This document shows positions 26,601-33,924 of a stretch of 64,000 bases of DNA, piece by piece (positions within the stretch are counted from its first letter, which is position 1; each line of letters opens with the position of its first letter). The stretch comes from Patagioenas fasciata (lineage: Eukaryota; Chordata; Aves; Columbiformes; Columbidae). A program made the position numbers and the translations under genes. Location of the stretch: positions 147,125,104 through 147,189,103 of the forward strand of contig NC_092520.1 in NCBI RefSeq assembly GCF_037038585.1. The letters are read 5' to 3'. Under the pieces are notes generated by a model. That model was not told the origin of the DNA, did not search any database, and saw only the letters and a list, made by a program, of their open reading frames with translations.

Positions 26601-27684
26601 ACCCCATGGACCAGCACCGGCTGAAAAGCAGTTTTGTAGAAAAGGACCTGGAGATCGTGGTGGACACCAAGATGAACATGAGTCAACAGTGCACTCTCAT
26701 GACAAAGAAGGACAAAAGGTACCCTGGGCTGCGTTAGAAAGAGTGGATCAAGGGAGGTGATCTTTCCTCTCTACTCAGAACTGGTGAGGACATACCTGGA
26801 GTGCTGTGTCCACTTCCAGGATCCTCAGTACAAAAGACACATGGACATACTGGAGCAAATCCTACAAAGAACCACTAAGATGATTACGAGACTGGAGCAT
26901 CTCTTATACAAGGTGAGCCTGACAAGGCTTGGGGACAGGGGGTGACTTACTGATGTATGTAAACCACTTATGAGAGGGCCTAACAAAGATGGTAGAAGAG
27001 TCTTTGTAAGTCTTTGTCTTCCTGGTGTCTAGTTAGAGGACAAAAGGCAGTTGGCACAAACTGAAACTCTCTTGTGTCTATGCTGAAGGTACACAAAGGA
27101 AAATGACTGAGTCACAGGTCCTGTTGTTGCTCACCCACACAAAGGAGGCTGTTTCTCTTAAAGGTAGCACTTCATAGCAAACAAAATCATGACAAGAATA
27201 ATAGCCACCTGAGGTTAGTAAGCTGGTACAATGACCTAAAAATTGCTTACCACTTCTAAAAGAGTTCAAGGTCTAATATGCAAAAAAAACATGATGATCA
27301 TGAAAGACTTTATTTTTTCTTGTGCAAGCAGAGAAGCTAACAAATATTTTTCAAGACTGCAAGAAAAAGAAAAAATCAATAGTGTCCCGGGGAATCTAAA
27401 CAAACATTATCACTACTATCTGTTATTCTGTCCTTCAGGAAATCTAGATACCTAATCCTCAAAAAGTTAAGTAGCATAGCATTTTACTTACAGAGGTTAT
27501 AAATGTTCCCATCCAAGTGATCCAGTCTTTGAATGATGATATCTGGGTTCAGAGATCGAGGATTAACTTCCAAGAAATCACATCTTCCCTTTCCTTGATC
27601 TTGGAATAAGTGCACGAGATAACATACAAAACCTGTGATCAAGATTAACAGTGCAACTCTATGTGGTCTCTTCCAGGGTGCCAT
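5463..27684 (-). CDS. GALNT8: GALNT8-like polypeptide N-acetylgalactosaminyltransferase (whole gene, 11 coding exons)
   Basis: The family transfers GalNAc from UDP-GalNAc to Ser/Thr of proteins in the Golgi, starting mucin-type O-glycans. Joining the 11 exons listed separately gives 1914 nt, 637 residues plus stop, equal to my recollection of human GALNT8. Residues about 10-27 form a signal anchor, followed by a stem to about residue 115. The GT-A catalytic domain contains ILDAHIEVN (DxH at 269-271), YGGENVEL (from 372), [16 protein letters not shown] and [10 protein letters not shown] ricin-type lectin domain with RCLTDPG and KRCLEI motifs fills roughly 510-637. Every exon has AG/GT borders and phases agree throughout. 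The usual WGGEN motif reads YGGEN, as in human GALNT8; the GALNT8/9/17/18 subgroup is reported to have weak or undetected activity, so enzymatic function is uncertain. GALNT9, 17 and 18 are the alternatives; closest recalled similarity is to GALNT8. Confidence 0.93.
5643..7338. other. GALNT8 intron 10
   Basis: Spliced out between exons 10 and 11. It contains the perfect hairpin at 6571-6603 and no other feature I recognise. Confidence 0.85.
6571..6603. repeat. perfect 14-bp inverted repeat (hairpin, 5-nt spacer)
   Basis: The arms TATTCTGTATTCAG (6571-6584) and CTGAATACAGAATA (6590-6603) are exact reverse complements around AGGCA. It lies in GALNT8 intron 10. No flanking duplication or terminator-like T-run was seen. 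Confidence 0.9.
7339..7506 (-). CDS. GALNT8: GALNT8 coding exon 10 (lectin domain)
   Basis: Acceptor GCCTTTCAG, donor GTAGAT. It encodes [21 protein letters not shown] and LHWDFKQ, the middle ricin-type repeat. It is 56 whole codons. Confidence 0.93.
8089..8184 (-). CDS. GALNT8: GALNT8 coding exon 9 (linker, start of lectin domain)
   Basis: Acceptor TATTCTGCAG, donor GTAATA. It encodes [20 protein letters not shown] followed by [12 protein letters not shown], the first lectin repeat with its CLDQ motif. It is 32 whole codons. Confidence 0.93.
8646..8666. repeat. poly(A) run of 21 in GALNT8 intron 8
   Basis: An uninterrupted A run on the plus strand. The rest of intron 8 (8185-9013) shows nothing else I recognise. 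Confidence 0.9.
9014..9151 (-). CDS. GALNT8: GALNT8 coding exon 8
   Basis: Acceptor CTCTTGCAG, donor GTAAGT. It encodes [20 protein letters not shown] and [12 protein letters not shown], the end of the catalytic domain (the FDWYxxNVYP motif is family-wide). It is 46 whole codons. Confidence 0.95.
9152..10727. other. GALNT8 intron 7
   Basis: AT-rich intron with a (CAAA)/(CAA)n tract at about 10219-10290. No exon or mobile element was identified. Confidence 0.85.
10219..10290. repeat. (CAA/CAAA)n low-complexity tract
   Basis: Mixed CAA, CAAAA and CCAAA units within GALNT8 intron 7. Confidence 0.8.
10728..10913 (-). CDS. GALNT8: GALNT8 coding exon 7 (third metal-ligand region)
   Basis: Acceptor TTGACCTAG, which lacks a good pyrimidine tract and is the weakest in the gene; donor GTGACA. 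It encodes [20 protein letters not shown], with the His that completes metal binding in the family, then [20 protein letters not shown]. It is 62 whole codons, phase 0 at both ends. Confidence 0.93.
10914..13403. other. GALNT8 intron 6
   Basis: Intron between exons 6 and 7, with an almost pure A run at 12735-12766. No other feature supported. Confidence 0.85.
12735..12766. repeat. poly(A) tract
   Basis: A run interrupted once by G, in GALNT8 intron 6. It could be the tail of an unrecognised retroposed sequence, but no body is apparent upstream. Confidence 0.85.
13404..13518 (-). CDS. GALNT8: GALNT8 coding exon 6 (YGGEN motif)
   Basis: Acceptor TTCTCCAG, donor GTAAGC. It encodes [19 protein letters not shown], then [20 protein letters not shown]. 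Tyr stands where most family members have Trp in WGGEN. It ends exactly on a codon boundary. Confidence 0.95.
13810..13990 (+). repeat. probable old CR1 3' fragment
   Basis: Text such as GCCCATTGCCAAGAGGTACT, followed by an ATCACTGTCAATTGAGG-type stretch and GAGGTTTTGAAAG, resembles highly diverged CR1 3' sequence. It is too decayed to delimit well. Confidence 0.4.
14572..15657 (+). CDS. CR1 ORF1 protein (RNA-binding/esterase-type)
   Basis: A 361-codon open frame ending at TAG just before ORF2. An N-terminal Cys cluster (CRECQS...CVRCEQ) and a heptad-like segment ([20 protein letters not shown]) match the zinc-finger and coiled-coil region of CR1 ORF1. The second half ([20 protein letters not shown]...[11 protein letters not shown]...[12 protein letters not shown]) matches the SGNH-esterase-like domain. 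The nucleophile block is usually GDSLL and here reads GNSLL, and the expected GTND block after LLF/LVF is not recognisable ([10 protein letters not shown]), so esterase activity is probably lost. The first codon of the frame is GTG; family members often have ATG at this point, so translation from the usual site is doubtful. Confidence 0.8.
   Translation: MATQTEVLSQTVAVQVSGCRECQSLLLPEEGGQHSTCVRCEQMQDLLDMVVKFKEEVGTLRSIRECEREIDWWSNTLTCQSERPQGGTPEKEMDLLPSRTEAGVLRQPHPCCCQAEVGDLKEDKGWKRIPVQHHGQPPSLPALPPQVPLHNRFEALDLEEEVGEEVVPSLPTRSHRKRQLTTQLKTASDKKERRVIVIGNSLLKGTEGPICRVDPHLREVCSLPGGRIRDIARELRRLVHQTDYYPPLVFQTDGEEAASRSLRGMKNDFKVLGRMVKDSGAQVIFSSLLPSSSDNVGWNGKIQSLNGWLQDWCYRQGFGFFDNGWFYKTPVRTVLHGKGLSRRGKRMLGQELAGLIWRALN
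15639..18537 (+). pseudogene. CR1 ORF2 (endonuclease + reverse transcriptase), frame-broken
   Basis: Three consecutive frames together cover the polyprotein that nicks target DNA and copies the CR1 RNA. 15639-17303 carries the APE-type endonuclease ([34 protein letters not shown]) and the start of the RT. A frame change near 17235-17245 and a second near 17370-17380 interrupt it. 17398-18537 holds the RT core, with [34 protein letters not shown] and [10 protein letters not shown] (the FADD catalytic box), through to the C terminus. No stop is seen inside the long segments. The element therefore looks recently dead, or the breaks are assembly errors in A- or C-rich runs. Confidence 0.88.
19092..19289 (-). 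CDS. GALNT8: GALNT8 coding exon 5
   Basis: Acceptor TTTTGGTAG, donor GTAAGT. It encodes [20 protein letters not shown] and [17 protein letters not shown], the conserved middle of the catalytic domain. A young CR1 tail starts only about 82 bp upstream of this acceptor. Confidence 0.95.
19372..19752 (+). mobile_element. 5'-truncated CR1 tail, same subfamily as the 14.5-kb element
   Basis: Covers the last about 95 codons of ORF2 plus the 3'UTR. It ends in the same GATACTGT-type octamers as the near full-length copy, with about 15 differences by eye over about 375 bp. AAACTTTA occurs at the 5' junction (19369-19376) and directly after the 3' end (19752-19759), a possible 8-bp target duplication, although part of it overlaps CR1 sequence. 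Confidence 0.92.
20171..20285. repeat. 46-bp tandem duplication (about 2.4 copies)
   Basis: GGCAAGGACAACATG...TGTAGGGAGT is repeated from 20217 with few changes, and a third partial, diverged copy (GACAACAGCTATCATAAAG) follows. It lies in GALNT8 intron 4. Confidence 0.85.
21589..21772 (-). CDS. GALNT8: GALNT8 coding exon 4 (DxH motif)
   Basis: Acceptor GGTTTTAG behind an upstream T-run, donor GTAAGA. It encodes [23 protein letters not shown]-type sequence and ends in [13 protein letters not shown]269 and H271 form the DxH motif that binds the catalytic manganese in active family members. The last codon (Trp) is split with exon 5. Confidence 0.95.
21773..22878. other. GALNT8 intron 3
   Basis: Contains an A run (21795-21813), which forms a T-rich tract upstream of the exon 4 acceptor in the transcript, and a TTTTG-rich tract near 22660-22752. 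Nothing else recognised. Confidence 0.85.
22660..22752. repeat. T-rich (TTTTG)n tract
   Basis: A T run followed by GGTTTTGTTTTG-type units, the complement of the CAAAA tracts elsewhere. Confidence 0.75.
22879..23045 (-). CDS. GALNT8: GALNT8 coding exon 3 (nucleotide-sugar binding region)
   Basis: Acceptor TTTTACAG, donor GTAAGT. It encodes [20 protein letters not shown] and [12 protein letters not shown], the conserved first half of the GT-A fold that binds UDP-GalNAc (the family motif is usually VDDxS). Confidence 0.95.
23046..24944. other. GALNT8 intron 2
   Basis: No repeats or exons recognised. Open frames at 23986-24379 have no supporting family motif. Confidence 0.8.
24945..25233 (-). 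CDS. GALNT8: GALNT8 coding exon 2 (stem, start of catalytic domain)
   Basis: Acceptor TTTTCAATCAG, donor GTACAG. It encodes a charged, probably coiled stem ([17 protein letters not shown]) and then FKRWGRDL...[22 protein letters not shown], which matches the conserved start of GalNAc-transferase catalytic domains. Ends two bases into a codon. Confidence 0.9.
25600..27075 (+). mobile_element. old CR1 fragment, split by a later insertion
   Basis: Plus-strand ORF2 remnants flank a minus-strand CR1. The left part (about 25600-25830) includes AGTGGAGTACCCCAAGGGTC, a GVPQG region. The right part (about 26405-27075) includes CACCTGGGGAGGAACAACCC and TACCTGGAGTGCTGTGTCC and runs to GGCACAAACTGAAAC. 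It lies in GALNT8 intron 1 and is heavily decayed. Confidence 0.8.
25832..26402 (-). mobile_element. CR1 3' fragment inserted antisense into an older CR1
   Basis: Read on the minus strand this is the C-terminal RT coding remnant and 3' tail of a CR1. The plus strand starts with the tail octamers (AGAATCATAGAATCAT) and later has TGGGCAGCCTGTTCCAGTG and CTCCAGGCTGAACAGCCCC. The minus frame ([13 protein letters not shown]...[11 protein letters not shown]...[14 protein letters not shown]) is a CR1 ORF2 remnant and not a host gene. Confidence 0.9.
27492..27684 (-). CDS. GALNT8: GALNT8 coding exon 1 (start, signal anchor)
   Basis: Begins at ATG with A at -3 and G at +4, a strong Kozak context. It encodes MAPWKRPH, then a hydrophobic stretch (residues 10-27) typical of a type II Golgi anchor, then the start of the stem. 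The donor is GTAAGT after one base of codon 65. An open frame continues upstream, but the codon at 27766-27768 is GTG, so this is the first in-frame ATG I see. Confidence 0.85.
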
Positions 27685-27827
27685 TGTAAGCTTAAAGAAA
27701 CTCAGTGTTCTGCAGCTGTTTGGAGTTTGTGGTTCTGTGTCTGCACTGAGTCTTCTTGCCAAACACACTGAAATTGCCTTTACTTGACTGAGAGCTAAGA
27801 CTGCTCAGATGAAGTAATTAAGTCTAA

Positions 27828-27834
27828 TGAGTCA
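27828..27834. promoter_or_regulatory. AP-1-type site in the GALNT8 5' region
   Basis: TGAGTCA, a consensus AP-1 heptamer, about 145 bp upstream of the GALNT8 ATG. A single short match, so weak evidence. Confidence 0.25.
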
Positions 27835-27883
27835 TAGAACTGATGATGATAAGGTATAGCTTGCAGGTGTTTTGTCCTGCATG

Positions 27884-27891
27884 TTTATATA
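27884..27891 (-). promoter_or_regulatory. candidate TATA box for GALNT8
   Basis: TATATAAA on the minus strand, 200 bp upstream of the start codon, which would give a 5'UTR of about 170 bp. There is no CpG island here, consistent with a TATA-type, tissue-restricted promoter. The start site is not proven, and an upstream non-coding exon is possible. Confidence 0.35.
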
Positions 27892-27952
27892 CATCTGTAT
27901 GAGTTATTGATGTCAGAGAAGGTGTGCAGCTCTCACTGGCTCATGTAATGAG

Positions 27953-27960
27953 TGACGTGA
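27953..27960. promoter_or_regulatory. CRE-like site upstream of GALNT8
   Basis: TGACGTGA differs by one base from the palindromic CRE (TGACGTCA). It is about 65 bp upstream of the candidate TATA box, a common promoter position. Confidence 0.25.
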
Positions 27961-28879
27961 ACAGAGTGAGCACATGATGCCGTAGGAAGTGCAGGGCTGC
28001 CGTGTAAATGTCAGAAAACCTGTCACACAACAAAGCACCTGTAGACCCAAAGACAGTAGGAATAAACTGCAAGCCAATTCTATACTTTCTGGTCATTAGC
28101 AGCTGGGGAATTGTGAATCTAATCAAAGAAAAATGTGAGAGGCCATTCCTGCAGTTCACCACTACTAAAACCCAGCCAGTTATGCCTCCCACACAAACAT
28201 GAATTTCAAGTACTGTTCACAACAATAACTAGCATACAGAGCTTTCCTTTCCATAGAACCACCAAGCTTCTTCATGCTTCCCAGCATTGCTGTCCCAGTG
28301 TGGTCATCTTCTGGCTACAGTCCCTCAGGGCTGTGCCTGCCCCAATGTGTGTCCCCCACACGCCACAGTCCCTTCAGAAGCATCTCCTTCCAAAAGTGTG
28401 TCTGCAACTCCAGGCCTCCTCCTCAGGAGTCCCCTCTGCATGTCTCTTGCCCTAAGGCTGATGTACTTTCTTAGGTATATCAGTTCATGGTCTCTTCCTC
28501 CCCAGGGAAGCCCTGCAGCCCCTGTTACAGAAGCTCTAACAGTTATGCCGGATGCATTTTGCTGTAAACACTGCTTCAAATTCACATCACTAGTGTACAA
28601 TCCTTTTTTTTTTTTTCCCTTCCTAGAAAACATCAAACTTTGGCCTGATTAATGTGAAAAGAAAAGAAGAACCAAGACTACTGAAAAACAAAATAGTCAT
28701 ACATGCCAAGATTCCTCTATTATGTTAAGTGCTGATGGAAATGAAAAAGGAGCAGGGGGGGGAGGGGAGGGTGGTATAAGGAGAAAAAAAAAAGACAGAG
28801 ATCATTCCTCAAGGAAAAAAGGGCAGGATAGATGGATCTATGGATCTCTTTGCTAATCACTTGCATTTCTTTGTCCTCA

Positions 28880-29105
28880 CAAGTTTTCCCATGACCCAGA
28901 TGTTGCAAATGCTCCTAGGCAGTGTGATTGTCCACCTGACAAATCCACCTGCACAGAAACGCAGAGTGATTGAGCCCGTTTGCCCTGGACCATGTCCAGA
29001 TGGCTTCTGAAAATCTCCAGGGATGGAGGGTACATCACTTCTCTGGGAAACTTGTGCCAGTGAACAGTCACCCTCACACAGTAAGCGTTTCCTGAAGTTC
29101 AGATG
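28880..29105 (-). mobile_element. old CR1 3' fragment
   Basis: On the minus strand, CCCTCCATCCCTGGAGATTTTC is represented in decayed form, along with AGCCATCTGGACATG and TTCAGGAAACGC. This matches the CR1 region around the end of ORF2. Confidence 0.65.
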
Positions 29106-30160
29106 CTGAGTCGTAGCTGTTTTATTTCCTTGGGAATGCTAGGAAAAGTATTTGCAGATTGTACAAGAATTACAGGATGCTTAGGAAAGGAACTAAAGGC
29201 AGGAAATAAAAGCGAGCATGGTGGTTTGAGAAGGAACAAACATAGAAGAACGAGTGAGTGGCTGGTCAGTTTGCTCGTTTGGCCATGCCCTGTACCTGAC
29301 CTGTCCTGTCTTCTTATCAAACTTCATTTCTGAGCATATTCCTAAGTGAGGAGCTCTGCTCTGTGTGCATTTGTGTGCTTGGAACTCCAAGTGCCAGCAA
29401 CTGGAGATCACAGGTCAGAAGGACCGTGTGCCTGTTGTGCAAGCAACTGGAGTGACGAGAGTGAGTGAAATCAAGTCTTGACAACTGAACTGGTGACCTG
29501 GAGTTTATCACAAACCAATAGCTAAATCTCTCTTTCCTACCCAAAACATAGATAAGGCTATAAAGCATAGGAGCATAGAAATGAGAAACAGGCAAGGATC
29601 ATACCGGCAACATTGGAGACCAGCAAACAGCTTTTATTTTCATTTTCACTCAGTTCTGTCACTATGCCCCTAATAAGTCCCAATTCCATTGGCCAAAAAC
29701 AGTAGGCAACTCCACAGAGAACAGACCCTGCCATTTACTCACTTGCAGAAAGACTACAGCATAAGTTTAAGCCTTACACACCAGTTAATTCAATGGCAGA
29801 GAGAATGACAAACAGCAGAACAGGGACAAAATGAAGTGCTGATGCCCTATTAGACAGCTGAGAAATGAAACACAAGACACAAGTGCATGAGAAACTAAAT
29901 TTCTCTAGGTAAGAATCCCCCAGCTGCTCACTGAAGCTCCTGGTTACAAAACATCCTAGGTCAAAGAAGCTTAGACAACCTTCCTGCTTCTCTTAACTCC
30001 CATGGTAATTTTTCATAGAGCAAGAAGTGAAAAGACTGACTTACCATGTGCACTGCTGGCTGAAGGGATGCAGGAGTTCCAAGGAATAGCTTGCAAACAG
30101 AGGGTGACAGTAGCTTCACAAAGCTCCCAAGACTGTATTGCTAGAGAGGTATTTTGTTTT

Positions 30161-30222
30161 GGGTTTTCTTTTTTTGGTTGGTTGTTTTGTTGATTTTGTT
30201 TGTTGTTTTTTTTTTTTCTTTC
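30161..30222. repeat. T-rich (GTTTT)n tract
   Basis: TTTTG and GGTTGGTTG units followed by a T run; simple sequence. Confidence 0.75.
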
Positions 30223-32233
30223 AGGAGTTAGAGAGGGGAGCAGGAAAGCAAAAATAAAAAGACAAATCCCAGCACCACAGTAGGTTGGTTGTTTTAAAGA
30301 AAAAAATCATTTCAACTTTACTTTTTTTTCATGAACACTTACAAAGAGAATACAAAAGTATTTTCATGAACCATACAGATTATTCTTTTGTTAAAATCTT
30401 ATGGAAATCCAGGAAAGACAAAAATAAAGAACCTCAGGACAGAAACAAGACTAGAAAAAAATGGTAGAATGAGGTTCATCCTAGGAAAGAAAAAACTAAG
30501 GTAGGTAAGTCTGGTGGCTGTAAACTCTGTACAGACCACAGCTGAAATATTATTCTGATATTATTGCACAGCCTGGTTTAGAACCAGGGGAAGGAAAAAA
30601 AAAAAATAATCAAAGGGATCAAAGAGCACTTTGTACTGCACAGATCATGGTTTAACCACAAGTACTGTACTATGCACTGTAAACACATAGGAATACCTCA
30701 ATAGCACAAGTGTAGTACAATAGTATTTAAATACCATGTATTTAAAATTATTTATTTTTTAAATACTCAATGTTTGGTTAAAAGTACCAACTAAATACTT
30801 CTTTGGTGATAGGAACATTTTGTGCGTGCTTTGGGTATACTGGGGTCAACAGGAGAGAAGAGAAAAGCATGCCTACAAGAACTGTACCACTCCACTCACT
30901 TTCAGAATCAAAGAATGATCCTTTACTGGTTTTTGTATCACAGCACAGATACCTCTGTGATACACTGAACAAAGGTGGGAGGGGAAATGATTTCTAAAAG
31001 GCAGAATTTTGGGGATTGCTGATAAGTACACTCAGCACCCTCCACAGCTCACAAGGAAACACCAAGCAAAAGTCCTACATGAGCTGAAGTCGGCGGCACC
31101 TCTGCCAAAGCGGAAAATTTTTACCCTCTGAGGAAGAAACTGAGCACTACCCAGAGCAGGCTCCTAGGGATACCAGTAGCCTTCCAGTACAAGGAAGGAC
31201 AGTGCATTAGAAATGGAGTAGAAAGAGATGGTCCACACCAAGAAAAATTCCTGCATCAGCCAAGAAGGGATGTTGTGAATCACTCTTTATATTCTTATTG
31301 GTTCTGAAATGATTTGAACCCAACCCATAGGTTTCAGGAATGGTAACTTTGGAGGAAAGATCATGAACTGGCATAAATGGTCATTACCAATGAACAGTTG
31401 TGGCCTTCATCACTATCCCAAGATATGCTTCCAACTTTTACTCTGTGAAACAGTCCAGGGTGCATCACGGACTACAGCCTTCAGAGTTGTCCAGCATATT
31501 TTTTCCCAAGAAGCTGTATTTTTTCCTTAGTGACATGTTTTGATTCTTTCCTGTCCACATTTACAACATCTTCAAAGTCTATTCACTTGCCTTTATCCTC
31601 ACAGGTCTCTGCCAACTTTCTAATTTAGAAACATTTACAAGTGTCCTTAAGGCACTACCTGACTCCTCTTGCAAATTATAGGGAAAAAACTGCATTAAGA
31701 CAAAATTCTGCCAGGCATTCCTTCTCTTTAAATCACCAGACTTACACTATGGATGTACATACTGTTGTCATCACTGTATTTGGTTTGTAGTTCTTAAGGT
31801 TCTGCAGTTGCCTGTAAATCCACATTAGCATTTAACCGCCATCAATTTGAATCACTTCTTCCTGTTGGAAGGAATTCAAATGGATGTTTCGGAGAAAAAG
31901 AGATGTAACACTGCCAGGACCCACCCATTTTGTAATTAAACTCTAGGATATTGACATATGTATTCCATAAATGTTCTGCATTCATTGAGGTTCTTTCATT
32001 TTGCTTTTCATAATTATATGTATTTATCCACCAAGGTTTTAAAGTAACACAAACTGAAAATTGGTCAAAATTAATGGAGTTGGAGTTGACAGCTAAAGAT
32101 TGAACAATGTGATTTCCAGCTAATTCCCAATCACACAGATTTCACCAGAACCAATTCTAAAACTGTTTTTAACTTTTCAACTGGAATATAAGTATTTTGA
32201 TGCCCATAATTTTGTTAACCTCCCTATTTTGTA

Positions 32234-32823
32234 TCCTGGGCTGCATAAAAAGCTCTGTCATATAAAAAGCCCTACCATATCCTGGGCTGCATAAAAAGTG
32301 CAACCCTTTACTCTCTTGAAACCCCATCTGGAGGGTGCACCCAGCTTTGAGGGTCCCAGTACAAAAATGACACGGACCTGTTAAAGCAAGTCCAGAGAAG
32401 GACCACCTTCTGGGACACCTCTCCTACGAAGAACACTGAGAGTCAGGGCTGTTCAGCTTGGAGAAGGTTCCAGGGAGACCTTATTGAAGCCTTGAAATAT
32501 ATAAAGTGGGGAGCTTACAAGAAAGACAGAGAGGCTTTTTATCAGGGCCTGCAGTGACAGGACAAGGGGCAACAGTTTTAAATTGAAAGAGGGTAGGTTT
32601 AAGTCAGACATAAGAGAAAAAAATGTTATGATGAGGGTGGTGAGACACTGGACGAAGTTGCCCAGAGAAGTTGTGAATGCCCCATCATTGCAAGTGTTCA
32701 AGGCCAGACTGGATAAAGCTTTGAGCAACCTGGTCTAGTGATAGATGTCCCTGTCCATGGCAGAGGGGTTGGACTAGATGATCTTTGAGGGTCCCCTCCA
32801 ACCCAAACCATTCTGTGATTCCT
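32234..32823 (+). mobile_element. CR1 3' fragment with an internal 46-bp duplication
   Basis: Starts in the ORF2 text CCTGGGCTGCATAAAAAG, continues through the RT C terminus (GAAACCCCATCTGGAGGG) and ends GGACTAGATGATCTTTGAGG...CCATTCTGTGATTCCT. The opening CCTGGGCTGCATAAAAAG text recurs 46 bp later (32232-32252 and 32278-32298). Confidence 0.88.
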
Positions 32824-33392
32824 CAGGTAGAACAAAAATAGTGGCAAAGGAATATGAACAACAGTGTAGAAATACAGGCATGATAAAACTTACCCCTCAA
32901 AATTACTTTCCTGTTTTTCTAACTGTTCTGCAGAAACCATCTCCTTTTTCCTTACTTATTGTGTCATCCTTTCTTGTATTGCACCAGAAAACTCAAGTAT
33001 TAAAAACAATCCTTTCATACATCCATATATACTCAAAAAGCAGAAAACTTTGAAGGAAAGTATTTAATGCCATTTTAATCAGTTTTATCAGCCCAGAGAA
33101 TAAGTGTTGGCCAAGAAAGTTACAGAAGAGGTGGAAAACCTAGAAAAGCATTTGCTAACCAGTAGCTCTGACTACTGGCCAATTTGATTCTAATCAAGAC
33201 CATGGCAATATAGAAGGCAAACCAATGTGCACGGTTTACTATACATATTTCTCAAATTCGGCCCCGTATGCCCTGCTCCAAATCAGGATCCCAGCAACAA
33301 AAGCCCTGGGACCTGGATGAGGTTCCCTAGTGATAACAGAAAGGCAGTTTCCATTTTCTAGTTTTTACTCACCATCCCCCCCACCTACCTCC

Positions 33393-33460
33393 CCCCAAAA
33401 CAAACAAACTAAACAACCAACTAAAAAAAACAAACAAACAAACAATAAACAATCAAACAA
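33393..33460. repeat. (CAAA)n tract
   Basis: CAAACAAACAAAC-type units after a C-rich stretch. Confidence 0.8.
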
Positions 33461-33924
33461 GCTTTGCCCATCAACATTAAACCACTCTCCAAAATCTTGG
33501 AAACAGATCATCTGTGATTTCTTGTTGCTGATTCACATAAAAGCCAAAATGGAAATGTGTGTCAAAACAGGCCTAAAAAAGCACAAAGGAAAGTAGAAGT
33601 TGAGATTCACAGGAATCTAGAACTAGCTTCATTCAGAATGTTCTCAAAAGGTCTCATTTGTTTATTACAAAAATTTTGATGGTACCACCTTTGTAAGATC
33701 TTTCAAGAAAGAAGAGTGTTTAGGGTGAGTGCCAAGCTATAACTAGCCATTAAAAGGACATAAGGATGCCTCAGCAGCACACTTCACTCTGTTGTCAGCT
33801 CTGCTACCAGTTATCTCAACAGTGGCCTTCACCTTCTGTCTCCATATTTCAAAGAGGCTACACTAGCACTGTCACAAACACTCAACAATTTTAACAACAC
33901 TTTCATTTACTTTATTACTTCCTT

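Noticed and set aside
25967-26686. 239-residue minus-strand open frame
   Set aside because: It is a remnant of CR1 reverse transcriptase ([25 protein letters not shown]) read through the nested insertion, and not a host gene.
27685-27768. Upstream in-frame extension of GALNT8
   Set aside because: The frame opens at GTG and not ATG. The extension would put polar sequence before the signal anchor, and the ATG at 27684 has a strong Kozak context.
28135-28652. Plus-strand frames of 103-121 residues near 28.1-28.6 kb
   Set aside because: Overlapping frames on both strands with Pro/Ser/Cys-rich text and no domain. I considered an upstream exon but found no supporting homology.
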